From CAZYTX01 sp964650485 (GTDB lineage Bacteria > RBG-13-61-14 > DATKZS01): a DNA stretch of 64,000 bases. Of this stretch, positions 36,716-44,745 are shown in pieces (the first letter of the stretch is position 1; each line of letters begins with the position of its first letter). The notes beneath the pieces are model-generated. The model was not told the DNA's origin. It saw nothing but the letters and a program-made list of their open reading frames with translations, and ran no database searches. The stretch is taken from contig CAZYTX010000011.1 of the NCBI GenBank assembly GCA_964650485.1, forward strand, positions 1-64,000. Reading direction: 5' to 3'. A program made the position numbers and the translations under genes.

Positions 36716-37477
36716 ATGCCATACGAATGCGTAATAGTGGACACGAAGGACAACATCACTACCATCACCCTCAACCGCCCCCAGGTGAGGAACGCCTTTA
36801 ACTGGACCATGATGCTCGACCTTACCGAGGCCATGCACGACGCGCACGAGGACGACTCGGTGCGCGCGGTTATTTTGACCGGGGCCGGCGACAAGGCATT
36901 CTCCGGGGGCATGGACCTGAAGGAGGGCATGAAGGGCTGGTACCAGCCAAGGAGCGACCGCAAGCTCATAGACCTGCCAGAGCTCATGGTAAAGCACTTG
37001 AAGAAGCCGGTGATCGCGGCCATAAACGGGGCAGCCATCGGGTGGGGGCTTACGCTCACGCTTCTGTGCGACATCCGGGTGGCCGGGGAGAGGGCCAGCA
37101 TGAGCATGCGCTTCACCCAGGTGGGACTCATACCCGAGGCGGGCAGCCCCCTGCTTCTGCCGCAGATTGTAGGGCTCGGAAACGCGCTCGACCTCTCGCT
37201 TACCGCAAAGACCATTGACGCCGCGGAGGCGTACCGCATAGGGCTTGTGAACTACCTGGCGCCGGACGCCGAGCTCATGGACAAGGCTCTTGAAGTGGCC
37301 CGAAGCATAGCCGAGAAATCGCCCACCGCCATCGGCTTTGCAAAACGAGGGTTCTACGACAGCCTCGAGCTCGACTTCCAGGCCCAGCAGAAAATGGAGA
37401 AGGACAACTTCGCAAAGTGCATACTCTCACCCGACTTCCGCGAGCAGCAGACCAAGTTCTTGAAGAAGAAAAAGTAA
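36716..37477 (+). CDS. Enoyl-CoA hydratase/isomerase (crotonase) family protein
   Basis: 253 residues. The oxyanion-hole segments AFSGGMDLKEG and NGAAIGWGLTLTLLCDIRVAG and the acidic segment GLIPEAGSPLLLPQIVG are typical of the crotonase fold. It lies 20 nt after the beta subunit gene, with AAGGAAACGGA before the ATG. A crotonase in this position could hydrate crotonyl-CoA or a related product of glutaconyl-CoA decarboxylation, which would shift the pump's substrate from methylmalonyl-CoA to glutaconyl-CoA. The sequence does not settle this. Confidence 0.85.
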   Translation: MPYECVIVDTKDNITTITLNRPQVRNAFNWTMMLDLTEAMHDAHEDDSVRAVILTGAGDKAFSGGMDLKEGMKGWYQPRSDRKLIDLPELMVKHLKKPVIAAINGAAIGWGLTLTLLCDIRVAGERASMSMRFTQVGLIPEAGSPLLLPQIVGLGNALDLSLTAKTIDAAEAYRIGLVNYLAPDAELMDKALEVARSIAEKSPTAIGFAKRGFYDSLELDFQAQQKMEKDNFAKCILSPDFREQQTKFLKKKK

Positions 37478-37480
37478 CAG

Positions 37481-37633
37481 ATGATATTGCAGTGTGAAAA
37501 GATATTCTACACAGGACATTCAATAAAACGAATGTTTGAAAGGTATGTAACAGAAGAAGACGTGCAGGAATTCATAAGAAGAGGTGAAGTGATCATCACA
37601 TTAAGGAATACCTCCCCGCATTGCCAACTCTGA
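37481..37633 (+). CDS. Short DUF4258-like protein, possibly truncated
   Basis: 50 residues. The segment FYTGHSIKRMFERYVTEED matches the FSxHAxxRMxERxIT core of DUF4258 proteins, many of which are toxin-like and sit with an antitoxin. The usual members run about 80-100 residues, and here the C-terminal half is missing. No antitoxin gene follows. It starts three nt after the crotonase stop. Confidence 0.5.
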   Translation: MILQCEKIFYTGHSIKRMFERYVTEEDVQEFIRRGEVIITLRNTSPHCQL

Positions 37634-37725
37634 AACATGATCTTATTATGGTAAATACTATTTAAACTTTTTCTCTTGTATGAAACCTGTGAGAGCGCAC
37701 CCCTTATACAGCGCGGCATAGGCAG

Positions 37726-37754
37726 TTGTCTTTATAGCTTCTGCTATTTATGCT
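37726..37754 (+). promoter_or_regulatory. Possible promoter of hemA
   Basis: TTGTCT (37726-37731) and TATGCT (37749-37754) lie 17 nt apart on the plus strand, in an AT-rich stretch about 74 nt before the hemA ATG. Each hexamer departs from consensus. Confidence 0.35.
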
Positions 37755-37827
37755 AGTCTATTGATCAGGCGGAACGCACATCTTTAAACAATACTTATAA
37801 AACGGGTTGCGGGGGTCATCTATTGTC

Positions 37828-38871
37828 ATGCCGGTCTTAGTATGCGGAACCAATTACAAGACGTCGCCCTTGTGGCTTAGAGAGAAGGCTGCCCTTTCCG
37901 GCATCAGCCTTTTCGACACCAGGAAGCGAATTCTCGACTTTCCCGAGGCTGAGGAGGTTGTGGTTGTAAGCACCTGCAACCGCGTGGAGTTCTACCTTGC
38001 CGGCCCGGATGAGAAGAGTCTTTGCGAGCGCATGTCCGGGTTCGTAGGAAGCGAGTACGGCCTCTCCCCATCGGAGAGCGAAGAGTATTTTTACATCTAC
38101 TCGGGGAGAGACGCCGCGTCCCACCTTTTCAGCGTGGTGGTTGGCGCCGACTCCATGGTTGCGGGCGAGGTCCAGGTGCTGGGGCAGGTACAGAGGTGTT
38201 TCGAGCAGGCCCGGTTGGAAGAGGCCCTTGGCCCCGAGCTTTCCGGGCTGATTGAGTCCGCCCTGGGGGTGGCCGAGCGGGTGAGGACCGAGACGGCGTT
38301 CAGCTCCTCCCCGGTGTCGGTGGGCTCGGTGGCCGTTTCCATGGCAAGGTCCCAGGTGGGCTCTTTGAAGAACCGGGCGGCCATGGTCCTGGGCGCGGGC
38401 GAGATGGGAATACTCACCGCCAGGGCCCTGTCAGCCAACGGGGTGGCTACCATCCTGGTGGCCAACCGCACCCTGAGCCGGGCCCAGGAGGTGGCCCACA
38501 AGCTCGGTGGCAGGGCGGTGGATTATACCGAACTGCAAGCGCAGATCGAGAAGGTGGACGTGCTGGTCACATCCACCAGCGCGCCCCATACGCTGGTGAA
38601 AAAGCCCATGATAGAGAGGGTGATGGAGGGAAGGCCCAAGCAACACCTTTTCATAGTTGACCTGGCCCTGCCCAGGGACGTGCACCCCGAGGTCATGGAT
38701 GTCCCCGGCGTGAGCCTGGTCAACGTGGACGACCTACAGTCGGTGGCCGAGCAGAACACCAGGGAGCGGCTCTCCGAGCTTCCCAGGGTTTCGGCCATCA
38801 TCTCCGAACAGGCCCGGGCCTTTGAGAGCAAGAAGCGGGGATTGAGCCTCATGGACCTGGCCCTGGGTTGA
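37828..38871 (+). CDS. hemA: Glutamyl-tRNA reductase, short form
   Basis: 347 residues when started at the ATG at 37828. This places the catalytic Cys at position 50 (STCNRVEFY), exactly as in E. coli HemA. A catalytic domain with HLFSVVVGADSMVAGEVQVLGQVQ and an NADPH domain with VLGAGEMGILTARAL are complete. It makes glutamate-1-semialdehyde for tetrapyrroles. The C-terminal dimerisation domain, normally about 100 residues, is cut to about 35 (ending KKRGLSLMDLALG). The frame opens upstream at a TTG (37807). No other hem gene is adjacent. Confidence 0.9.
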   Translation: MPVLVCGTNYKTSPLWLREKAALSGISLFDTRKRILDFPEAEEVVVVSTCNRVEFYLAGPDEKSLCERMSGFVGSEYGLSPSESEEYFYIYSGRDAASHLFSVVVGADSMVAGEVQVLGQVQRCFEQARLEEALGPELSGLIESALGVAERVRTETAFSSSPVSVGSVAVSMARSQVGSLKNRAAMVLGAGEMGILTARALSANGVATILVANRTLSRAQEVAHKLGGRAVDYTELQAQIEKVDVLVTSTSAPHTLVKKPMIERVMEGRPKQHLFIVDLALPRDVHPEVMDVPGVSLVNVDDLQSVAEQNTRERLSELPRVSAIISEQARAFESKKRGLSLMDLALG

Positions 38872-38896
38872 GTCCTTTTTTGGTCCTGCCTCGTCT

Positions 38897-40042
38897 TCAT
38901 ATCTCCAGGAACACCTGGAAGTAGGTCTCAACAAGAGTGTCGCCTTCGTCGTCATTGCCGCTCATGAACTGGAGTGCGACCGAGGCATTGTCGTTCAAGT
39001 TGATCCCCCCGAAGCCGCCCCAGCTAAAGAACCTGGTGGGAGTGAGGCCAAGGTCCCGGCCATTTGCGGAAAGCCAGTCAAACCCTCCCATCATTGCGTA
39101 TTGCGCTCCTGCCCACCAACGTTCGCCTCCGAAGAGAGCAACCTCGATGTTAGCCGAGCTGATTTTTGTGCGGTCTCCGTCCAGGTCCACGTAGTTCTTT
39201 CTCTTAAACTTTCCCGACTCGATATACTCAGAGTCGAAGCCGAGCACGAGGCCATCCGTTACCGGGACCATAAAGGTCAGGTAATATGAAACCGCGGCCA
39301 CATTGGAAGTGTAGTCACCGGAAAGGTATTCATTTCCGAAATCCAACCCGGTCTCGGTAACGTCTGAGAGGTAGCCCGCACCGACCTCGAGCTCGTAATC
39401 GTCCGACATGGCCAGGGGATGCAAGTGCAGGTGGAGCACGTAGTCGTCAATTCTCTCGTCGTCCGGATTCCCAAGGCTGTCAACGGTATCGAATTCCCCG
39501 TTTATAAGCGTGCCTGACATGAAGAGATAATCGTTATCGTATCCAAGCTCCGCTCCGCTCTTTCTGGTGTCCGCAAAGTGCCAGGTAAGCGGGTCTTCGA
39601 CCCCGAAGGTGCTCTCGTGTGCAAAAGGAGCATACAACTTGCCGATCCGCAGGAAAGCATTGCAGTATTGGAGCTTAATCCAGCCCTCGTCCATGTCAAA
39701 ATTGTCGCCTCCCGGGTCGGCGAAGAACTCCTCGAAGAGCGCTAGAAAGTAGCCCTCCACGTACTGGTTAGGCTTAAAAATAAAACCCACACCCGCATAG
39801 CGGGCATACACATCGCTCAACAGCAGATCGTCCGCGGCATTGCTGGCCCAGTCAAAATCTTTGTATCCAACCCTTGAATCTATAAAAGCATGCACCAGAA
39901 TCCGGCCAGCAGACTCCACCGCCTTGCTTTGTCGCTCCGGCTCCACAGCGTCTGCCTTGATTGTAATGAATAGCAAGGCTGAGATTATGACCGCAAGTCC
40001 TGCCTTGTCCATAGCATTTCCGACATATCCAACACCTTTCAT
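38897..40042 (-). CDS. Predicted outer-membrane beta-barrel protein encoded with feoB
   Basis: About 381 residues. A signal peptide (AGLAVIISALLFITIKADA) precedes a sequence of alternating hydrophobic/polar strands, rich in Tyr, Trp, Gly and Asp, ending in an aromatic-containing strand (TYFQVFLEI). This is a porin-like barrel of roughly 14-18 strands. The ATG at 40042 (or 40045) has GAGAGGG upstream inside the end of feoB; an ATG at 40057 overlaps the feoB stop. Position at the end of the Feo operon suggests it lets ferrous iron or a ligand cross the outer membrane. Family not identified. Confidence 0.7.
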   Translation of the reverse strand: MKGVGYVGNAMDKAGLAVIISALLFITIKADAVEPERQSKAVESAGRILVHAFIDSRVGYKDFDWASNAADDLLLSDVYARYAGVGFIFKPNQYVEGYFLALFEEFFADPGGDNFDMDEGWIKLQYCNAFLRIGKLYAPFAHESTFGVEDPLTWHFADTRKSGAELGYDNDYLFMSGTLINGEFDTVDSLGNPDDERIDDYVLHLHLHPLAMSDDYELEVGAGYLSDVTETGLDFGNEYLSGDYTSNVAAVSYYLTFMVPVTDGLVLGFDSEYIESGKFKRKNYVDLDGDRTKISSANIEVALFGGERWWAGAQYAMMGGFDWLSANGRDLGLTPTRFFSWGGFGGINLNDNASVALQFMSGNDDEGDTLVETYFQVFLEI

Positions 40043-40053
40043 CATATTCCCTC

Positions 40054-42183
40054 TCATGCAAGTCCCAGGAACGAGCCTATCCACCACACGGTCCCGGAGA
40101 CGATATAGGCCACTCCCGTGGTCATCATCACCATGAGCGCGGCCCACCTCCACGAGCGCAGCTCGCGGTATGCCACCACCACGGTTGCCAGGCAGGGCAG
40201 GTAGAGCAGTATGAACACCATGAGTGCGTACGCCCGGAGGGGGCTGTAGAAGGGATCGGTCTTGATGGCCTCTCTCAGGTCCGGGGACTCCTGATCAGCC
40301 TCGCCCAGGCTGTAGAGGGTGCCCATGGTGGAGACCACTATCTCCTTGGCCACGAAACCGGCGAAAAGCGATATGCCCACCTTCCAGTTGCCCAGCCCTA
40401 TGGGCTCCAGCGCCGGCGCGATTAAGTGCCCGATCCTGCCGGCAAAACTCTTCTCCAGCCGCTCTTTGTGGACCTCGAACTCGAGTTCCCGGGGCAGATC
40501 CTCCACTGACCCGGAATCCTGGATGGCCCGGTCAAGTTCGGGCGAGAAAGCCACCTCCCTGGGGAAGTTGGAAAGCGCCCATATTATTATGGAGAAAGAC
40601 AGGATTATGGTCCCCGCTTTTTTCACGTACATCCAGGCGCGGCTCCACATGTGCATGAGCACGCTCTTGGCGGTTGGCATACGGTAGGGGGGAAGCTCCA
40701 TCACAAAGGGGGTGGGCTCCCCCTTTACCACGTAGGTCCTCAGAATCTTGGCCATGACCATGGCCACAAGAATGCCCAGGATGTACATGGAAAAGATAAC
40801 CCTGCCCGCGTACCGCGGACTGAAAAAGGCGCTGGCCAGAAGAACGTACACCGGCAGCCTGGCGCTGCAGCTTATGAAGGGCGCCACCATGATGGTGGTG
40901 ATGCGGTCGCGCTGGTTCTCCAGGATTCTGGCGCCCATGATCGCGGGCACGTTGCAGCCGAAGCCTATGAACAGGGGGATGAAGCTCTTGCCGTGCAGTC
41001 CCACCAGGTGCATGACCCTGTCCACGATAAAGGCGGCCCGGGCCATGTACCCCGAGTCTTCCATAAGCGACACCATGATGAACAGCAGCATGATGTTGGG
41101 CAGGAAAACCAGCACTCCGCCCACACCGGCTATCACCCCGTCCACCAGCAGGGACTCCAGCATACCGCCCGGCATAAGGGCTGACGACCGGGCGCCGCTC
41201 CATGAAAAGACCCGCTCCACCAGTCCGGCCAGGGGGTCGCCCAGCCTGAAGGTGACCTCGAAGGTGAGCCACATGAGGAAAAGGAATATGGGCAGTCCCA
41301 GCACCCGGTTGGCCAGCACCGTGTCCACCTGGTCGGTTAGCGTGCGCCGGTCCACCGCGGCCAGCTTCACCGTCTCCGCCACCGCGCCGTGCACCCAGCC
41401 GTACCTGGCGTCAGCCAGCAGTATCTCCGGCTCTTCATTGAAGATGCCCCTGATCCAGTCCCTTGCACGTGCGGCCCTGTCAAGGGCCTCCATATCCCCG
41501 GCCCGCCTGGCCCACTCCATGACCTCGGCGTCCTCCTCCAGGAGCTTTATGGACACCCACCTGGCATCGTACCTCGCGGCAAGATTGCTGTGCTCCACAG
41601 CCTCGAAGATCATGGCCACCGCCCGGTCCAGGTCACCCCCGAAGTGGATGTCAACCCGGGGACATTCCCTTTTTTGCGCCATCTCTATGGCCTTGTCCTT
41701 GAGCTCCTCGATGCCCTGTCCGCGGAAGCCCACCGTGGGAACTATGGGCACACCCAGCAGCTTGGATAATTGGTCAAGGTCTATGTCCATACCCTTTTTC
41801 TGCACCTCGTCCATCATGTTGAAGGCCAGCACCAGGGGCACCCTCATGGCTATCAGTTGCACGGAAAGGTAGAGGTTGCGCTCGAGGTTGCCGGCGTCAA
41901 CTATGTGCACCACAACATCGGGCTTCTCCTCGATCAAGACCCGGCGGGCCACCCTCTCGTCGGGCGAGTAGGCGCTCAGGCTGTAGGTGCCGGGGAGGTC
42001 AATCACCCGGGCCTCATGGCCCTGGTTTTCCATGATCCCTTCCTTGCGCTCCACGGTTACACCGGGGTAGTTGCCCACGTGCTGGCGCGCGCCGGTGAGG
42101 GCGTTGAATACGGTGGTCTTGCCGGAGTTGGGGTTCCCGGCCAGAGCCATGTAAACATTTTTCTTGTGAGTATTTCGCTCCAT
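40054..42183 (-). CDS. feoB: Ferrous iron transport protein FeoB
   Basis: 709 residues. An N-terminal G domain has GNPNSGKTT (G1), GNYPGVTVERKEG (G2), DLPGTYSL (G3) and NMMD (G4). The membrane part has two Gate-type repeats with the CNVPAIMGAR and CSARLPVYVLLASAFF segments. It imports Fe2+ across the inner membrane. The ATG lacks a ribosome site; a perfect TTAGG-N4-CCTAA box sits a few bases upstream, between feoA and feoB. Confidence 0.96.
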   Translation of the reverse strand: MERNTHKKNVYMALAGNPNSGKTTVFNALTGARQHVGNYPGVTVERKEGIMENQGHEARVIDLPGTYSLSAYSPDERVARRVLIEEKPDVVVHIVDAGNLERNLYLSVQLIAMRVPLVLAFNMMDEVQKKGMDIDLDQLSKLLGVPIVPTVGFRGQGIEELKDKAIEMAQKRECPRVDIHFGGDLDRAVAMIFEAVEHSNLAARYDARWVSIKLLEEDAEVMEWARRAGDMEALDRAARARDWIRGIFNEEPEILLADARYGWVHGAVAETVKLAAVDRRTLTDQVDTVLANRVLGLPIFLFLMWLTFEVTFRLGDPLAGLVERVFSWSGARSSALMPGGMLESLLVDGVIAGVGGVLVFLPNIMLLFIMVSLMEDSGYMARAAFIVDRVMHLVGLHGKSFIPLFIGFGCNVPAIMGARILENQRDRITTIMVAPFISCSARLPVYVLLASAFFSPRYAGRVIFSMYILGILVAMVMAKILRTYVVKGEPTPFVMELPPYRMPTAKSVLMHMWSRAWMYVKKAGTIILSFSIIIWALSNFPREVAFSPELDRAIQDSGSVEDLPRELEFEVHKERLEKSFAGRIGHLIAPALEPIGLGNWKVGISLFAGFVAKEIVVSTMGTLYSLGEADQESPDLREAIKTDPFYSPLRAYALMVFILLYLPCLATVVVAYRELRSWRWAALMVMMTTGVAYIVSGTVWWIGSFLGLA

Positions 42184-42187
42184 TTTG

Positions 42188-42201
42188 TTAGGGCATCCTA
42201 A
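42188..42201. promoter_or_regulatory. DtxR/IdeR-type box before feoB
   Basis: TTAGGGCATCCTAA is a perfect match to TTAGG-N4-CCTAA, an inverted repeat like iron boxes read by DtxR-family repressors. It lies in the 45-nt gap between feoA and feoB, ending 5 nt before the feoB ATG, so it overlaps the place where a ribosome site would be. Confidence 0.55.
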
Positions 42202-42228
42202 CTAAAACGAAAAAGAAAAAGCGACGCC

Positions 42229-42495
42229 TTATCCGAGGCGCCTGACCTGTATCTCCCGGGCCTCGCTTTGCCTCAGGCTCAGGTGATACCCTTTAATTAA
42301 CACCTCGATAGGGTCGCCCAAGGGGGCCACCCTCTCCACCTCCACCTTGCTGCCGGCCACCACGCCCATCTCCAGCAGCCTCTTTTTTATCTCTCCAATC
42401 GCGCCCACCTTTACGATCTCGCCCTTCTCACCGATCTGGAGATCGTTCAGGTTAAGGACTTCTTCCGTCACGTTATGGCTGCTGCTGGCGGTCAT
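42229..42495 (-). CDS. feoA: FeoA-domain protein (second copy)
   Basis: 88 residues, one SH3-like FeoA domain with LNDLQIGEKGEIVKVG, KKRLLEMGVVAGSKVEV and a final SLRQSEAREIQVRRL. FeoA assists FeoB from the cytoplasmic side. Four bases separate it from the first feoA gene, so the pair is co-transcribed. Confidence 0.92.
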   Translation of the reverse strand: MTASSSHNVTEEVLNLNDLQIGEKGEIVKVGAIGEIKKRLLEMGVVAGSKVEVERVAPLGDPIEVLIKGYHLSLRQSEAREIQVRRLG

Positions 42496-42499
42496 GCTC

Positions 42500-42793
42500 T
42501 TATCCTTTCTCCGCTTCCACCATGATCTTTGCAGCCATGCCCCTGCCCAGACTGAACTTCGAGCCCTTGACCATGACGATCACCGGTCCTCCCATGTTGC
42601 CCGTGACCATAAGGTCCGAGCCCGGGTAAATGCCCAAGGCCGAAAGCCTGGATACGAGCCCCCGACCGCCGTTGAGCCTGGACACGCGCACCACCTTTCC
42701 CGGGGAGATGGTGCTCAAAGGAAGGAGCACGCCCTCGTCCCGGTTTCCGCCACCGGGCGAGCCGGGAATAAATTTGTCATCCATACGTTTCAT
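42500..42793 (-). CDS. feoA: FeoA-domain protein (first copy)
   Basis: 97 residues from the ATG at 42793, which has AGGTGA eight bases upstream (the frame opens at 42853). A linker with PGSPGGGNRD precedes a FeoA domain (LSTISPGKVVRVSRLNGG, LSALGIYPGSDLMV, FSLGRGMAAKIMV). Tandem FeoA genes are common in anaerobes. It follows the DtxR gene after about 100 nt. Confidence 0.88.
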   Translation of the reverse strand: MKRMDDKFIPGSPGGGNRDEGVLLPLSTISPGKVVRVSRLNGGRGLVSRLSALGIYPGSDLMVTGNMGGPVIVMVKGSKFSLGRGMAAKIMVEAEKG

Positions 42794-42812
42794 GCCGTTA
42801 ATCACCTTTTTG

Positions 42813-42826
42813 TCAGGCTGTCCTAT
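42813..42826. promoter_or_regulatory. Imperfect DtxR-type box before the first feoA
   Basis: TCAGGCTGTCCTAT matches TTAGG-N4-CCTAA at eight of ten fixed positions. It lies 20 nt upstream of the feoA ribosome site. Taken alone it is weak, but it fits the two better boxes nearby. Confidence 0.4.
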
Positions 42827-42895
42827 AATGTTACTTAAAAAAAGTTCGGCCACCCTCCGGGAACACCGGCTCCTGACGAAATGCCCGGCACCATC

Positions 42896-43387
42896 TTAGC
42901 TCCTGCCCGGCGAGCGGCGGGCTCGGAGGAACCTTCGAAAGGCCTCGCCCCTGAGTTCTCCCATATCCGGGCCGCTTTTCCTGAACTCCTCCAGCGCCAG
43001 GAACCTGTCAATGGTCTCCACGCTCAAAGAGTGCTCCATGCGGCATGCGTCCTCCTCTGCCACCTGGGCATCCAGCCCCAGGACCTCCTCCAGGAACCTC
43101 CGCAACACCCGGTGCCTGTTTATCATCTCACGGGCCACCCTGGAACCCTTGGAGGTGAGCTCCACACCCCCGTAGCGGTGATGGACAGCGAGCTCGTGCT
43201 CGACAAGGTGCTTTATCATGCCCACCACGCTGGGCCTGGTCACCTCCAGCCGCTTTGCTATATCCTTGACCCTGACCTCACTGGTTTTTGTCTGCTTTGC
43301 GATCTCGTAGATCACCTTGAGGTAATCCTCCATGTTGGAGGTTATCTCCCATTTACGGTCGGCTGCTTTGGCAACTGGCACCGGCAT
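42896..43387 (-). CDS. DtxR-family metal-dependent repressor
   Basis: 163 residues. A winged helix (about 18-80, MEDYLKVIYEIAKQ and RLEVTRPSVVGMIKHL) precedes the metal-binding and dimerisation domain (GSRVAREMINRHRVLRRFLEEVLG, EEDACRMEHSLS), with Cys in the CRMEH metal site as in iron-type DtxR/IdeR. It has no SH3 domain, like MntR and short DtxR forms. It heads the feo genes. The ATG at 43387 has no ribosome site and lies about 8 nt after the predicted RNA start; an internal ATG at 43333 is an alternative. Confidence 0.88.
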   Translation of the reverse strand: MPVPVAKAADRKWEITSNMEDYLKVIYEIAKQTKTSEVRVKDIAKRLEVTRPSVVGMIKHLVEHELAVHHRYGGVELTSKGSRVAREMINRHRVLRRFLEEVLGLDAQVAEEDACRMEHSLSVETIDRFLALEEFRKSGPDMGELRGEAFRRFLRARRSPGRS

Positions 43388-43401
43388 CTGCTGCTATGAG
43401 A

Positions 43402-43430
43402 ATAGTAGTAGGATATCCTAACTTTGTCAA
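43402..43430 (-). promoter_or_regulatory. dtxR promoter with an operator in its spacer
   Basis: On the minus strand TTGACA (43425-43430) and TACTAT (43402-43407) are 17 nt apart. The spacer contains the box GTAGG-ATAT-CCTAA (43408-43421 on the plus strand, 9 of 10 matches). A repressor bound there would block RNA polymerase, so autoregulation by the DtxR protein is expected. Confidence 0.7.
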
Positions 43431-43465
43431 GTCAAAACTGAAAATTTTTCGTCCCGGGGCCAGCC

Positions 43466-44290
43466 GTGCTAAACTTGCCCATTGCGAGACTTTTCATGGT
43501 GGATGAAAAAGCGGCCAGCAATGAAATGATAAAACCCGGCTTCCCCCCGGTGGGCGCGAGGATTATAAAACAGGAGGGTCTCAACCAGGCCCGGGCCTTG
43601 ACCGTGCCTTTTAAAGGCATCTCCTACTGCCGCGCGGTGATGGAGGCCGGCCAGGGCCAAAGGCTTCTCATAGGCCCCGGCTGCATCGAGGTGTGCCGCT
43701 GGTCCCCCGCGGTGCTTGGTCTCAAGACCCCTGAAAGCGCATTTGAAAAAGAGCTCGAGCCCAGGCTGCCCCTGGAGGTCAAGGCAATAGTTTTATCCCG
43801 GCTGGATGACTGGCCTCCCAAGATCGGCGACCCGGAGGTGGTCATTATAAGAGGCGACCACAAAGCCATGAAGGGCCTGCTGTCAGTCGCCGGCCCTGAA
43901 AGTGTGTTCCACGGCTCCTCCGGAGTTGACAAGACAGCCGTCCCCCTGCTAACGGGAGAGACCGGGCATCCGTTGAAGAGCGCCATGGTCTCCATAGTGA
44001 ACCGCGGCCTTGACCTCTTGAACCGCTTCCCCTGGTGGACAGAGTTCACCGTGTGGGCCTTCCGCAGGGAAAGCACCAGCCGCGCCCTCAACTTCCTGCT
44101 TGACAGGACCATGGCCAACATGTCCGTGTGCAGGAACTCCACCGTCATTCCCCTGCTCACAGGCATGGCAAACGTCTCCCACTTCTGCACCGGCGGCATC
44201 ACCTGGGGAAGGAACCCCCCGCATTTTCTCACCTGCGGGGTGCCCTACGGAATGTACCGGGAGCTGGAAGATAAGATTGCGCCTGCCTGA
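43466..44290 (+). CDS. DUF169-like protein
   Basis: 274 residues. The segments GISYCRAVMEAGQGQRLL and PEVVIIRGDHKAMKGLL, together with FPPVGARII near the start, resemble DUF169 proteins, which have conserved cysteines and unknown chemistry. Cysteines occur at SYC, GCIEVC and HFC near the C-terminus, so a metal or redox role is possible. The GTG at 43466 is not well supported; ATGs at 43496 and 43526 are alternatives. It is divergent from dtxR. Confidence 0.6.
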   Translation: MLNLPIARLFMVDEKAASNEMIKPGFPPVGARIIKQEGLNQARALTVPFKGISYCRAVMEAGQGQRLLIGPGCIEVCRWSPAVLGLKTPESAFEKELEPRLPLEVKAIVLSRLDDWPPKIGDPEVVIIRGDHKAMKGLLSVAGPESVFHGSSGVDKTAVPLLTGETGHPLKSAMVSIVNRGLDLLNRFPWWTEFTVWAFRRESTSRALNFLLDRTMANMSVCRNSTVIPLLTGMANVSHFCTGGITWGRNPPHFLTCGVPYGMYRELEDKIAPA

Positions 44291-44300
44291 GCCCGGGCCG

Positions 44301-44610
44301 TTAGTCGCCGATCACGTCCCTTATAAACCGGTAGGTGTACACCGCGCAGGCGTTGAAGCCCTGGTGGCCGGGGGCTAGGTCTGGCTGGTTGTTCCTGGTG
44401 GCCGCGGTGATATCCAGGTGAGTATAGCCGAGCGCAAGGTGCACCTGTGTCTCGGTGTGCGAAAACACCCCCCGCACGAAATGGTCTTTATTAACTTCAG
44501 GAAGCGAGTACTCGCCCATGGAGTCCACCATAGAAGGCTATTGCTGGCAGGTCTATGTCGTTTACGTGGGAGGCGTTAAAGAACAAAGCCTCGCAGCAAA
44601 AGCAATAAAA
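44301..44610 (-). pseudogene. 3' remnant of an unidentified gene with a frameshift
   Basis: Two minus-strand frames join into one plausible chain. The upstream frame reads NASHVNDIDLPAIAFYG and the downstream frame continues VDSMGEYSLPEVNKDHFVR to a C-terminus at 44301 (RFIRDVIGD). The switch falls near 44531. Neither frame has a ribosome site or a full-length upstream part, so a truncated, frameshifted gene is likely. The family is not recognised; the composition is protein-like. Confidence 0.4.
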
Positions 44611-44745
44611 GTATGTTGTTTCACCCTTGTCCAAAATAAAGTTTCTATTTCGCACAGAGCCGGCGAAAGCACAGGGTAATGCCACGCTGCCCGGAAAAGA
44701 AAAACTTGGCGATCTTGGCGCGTTTTTCAGATACACCGTCCGGCG

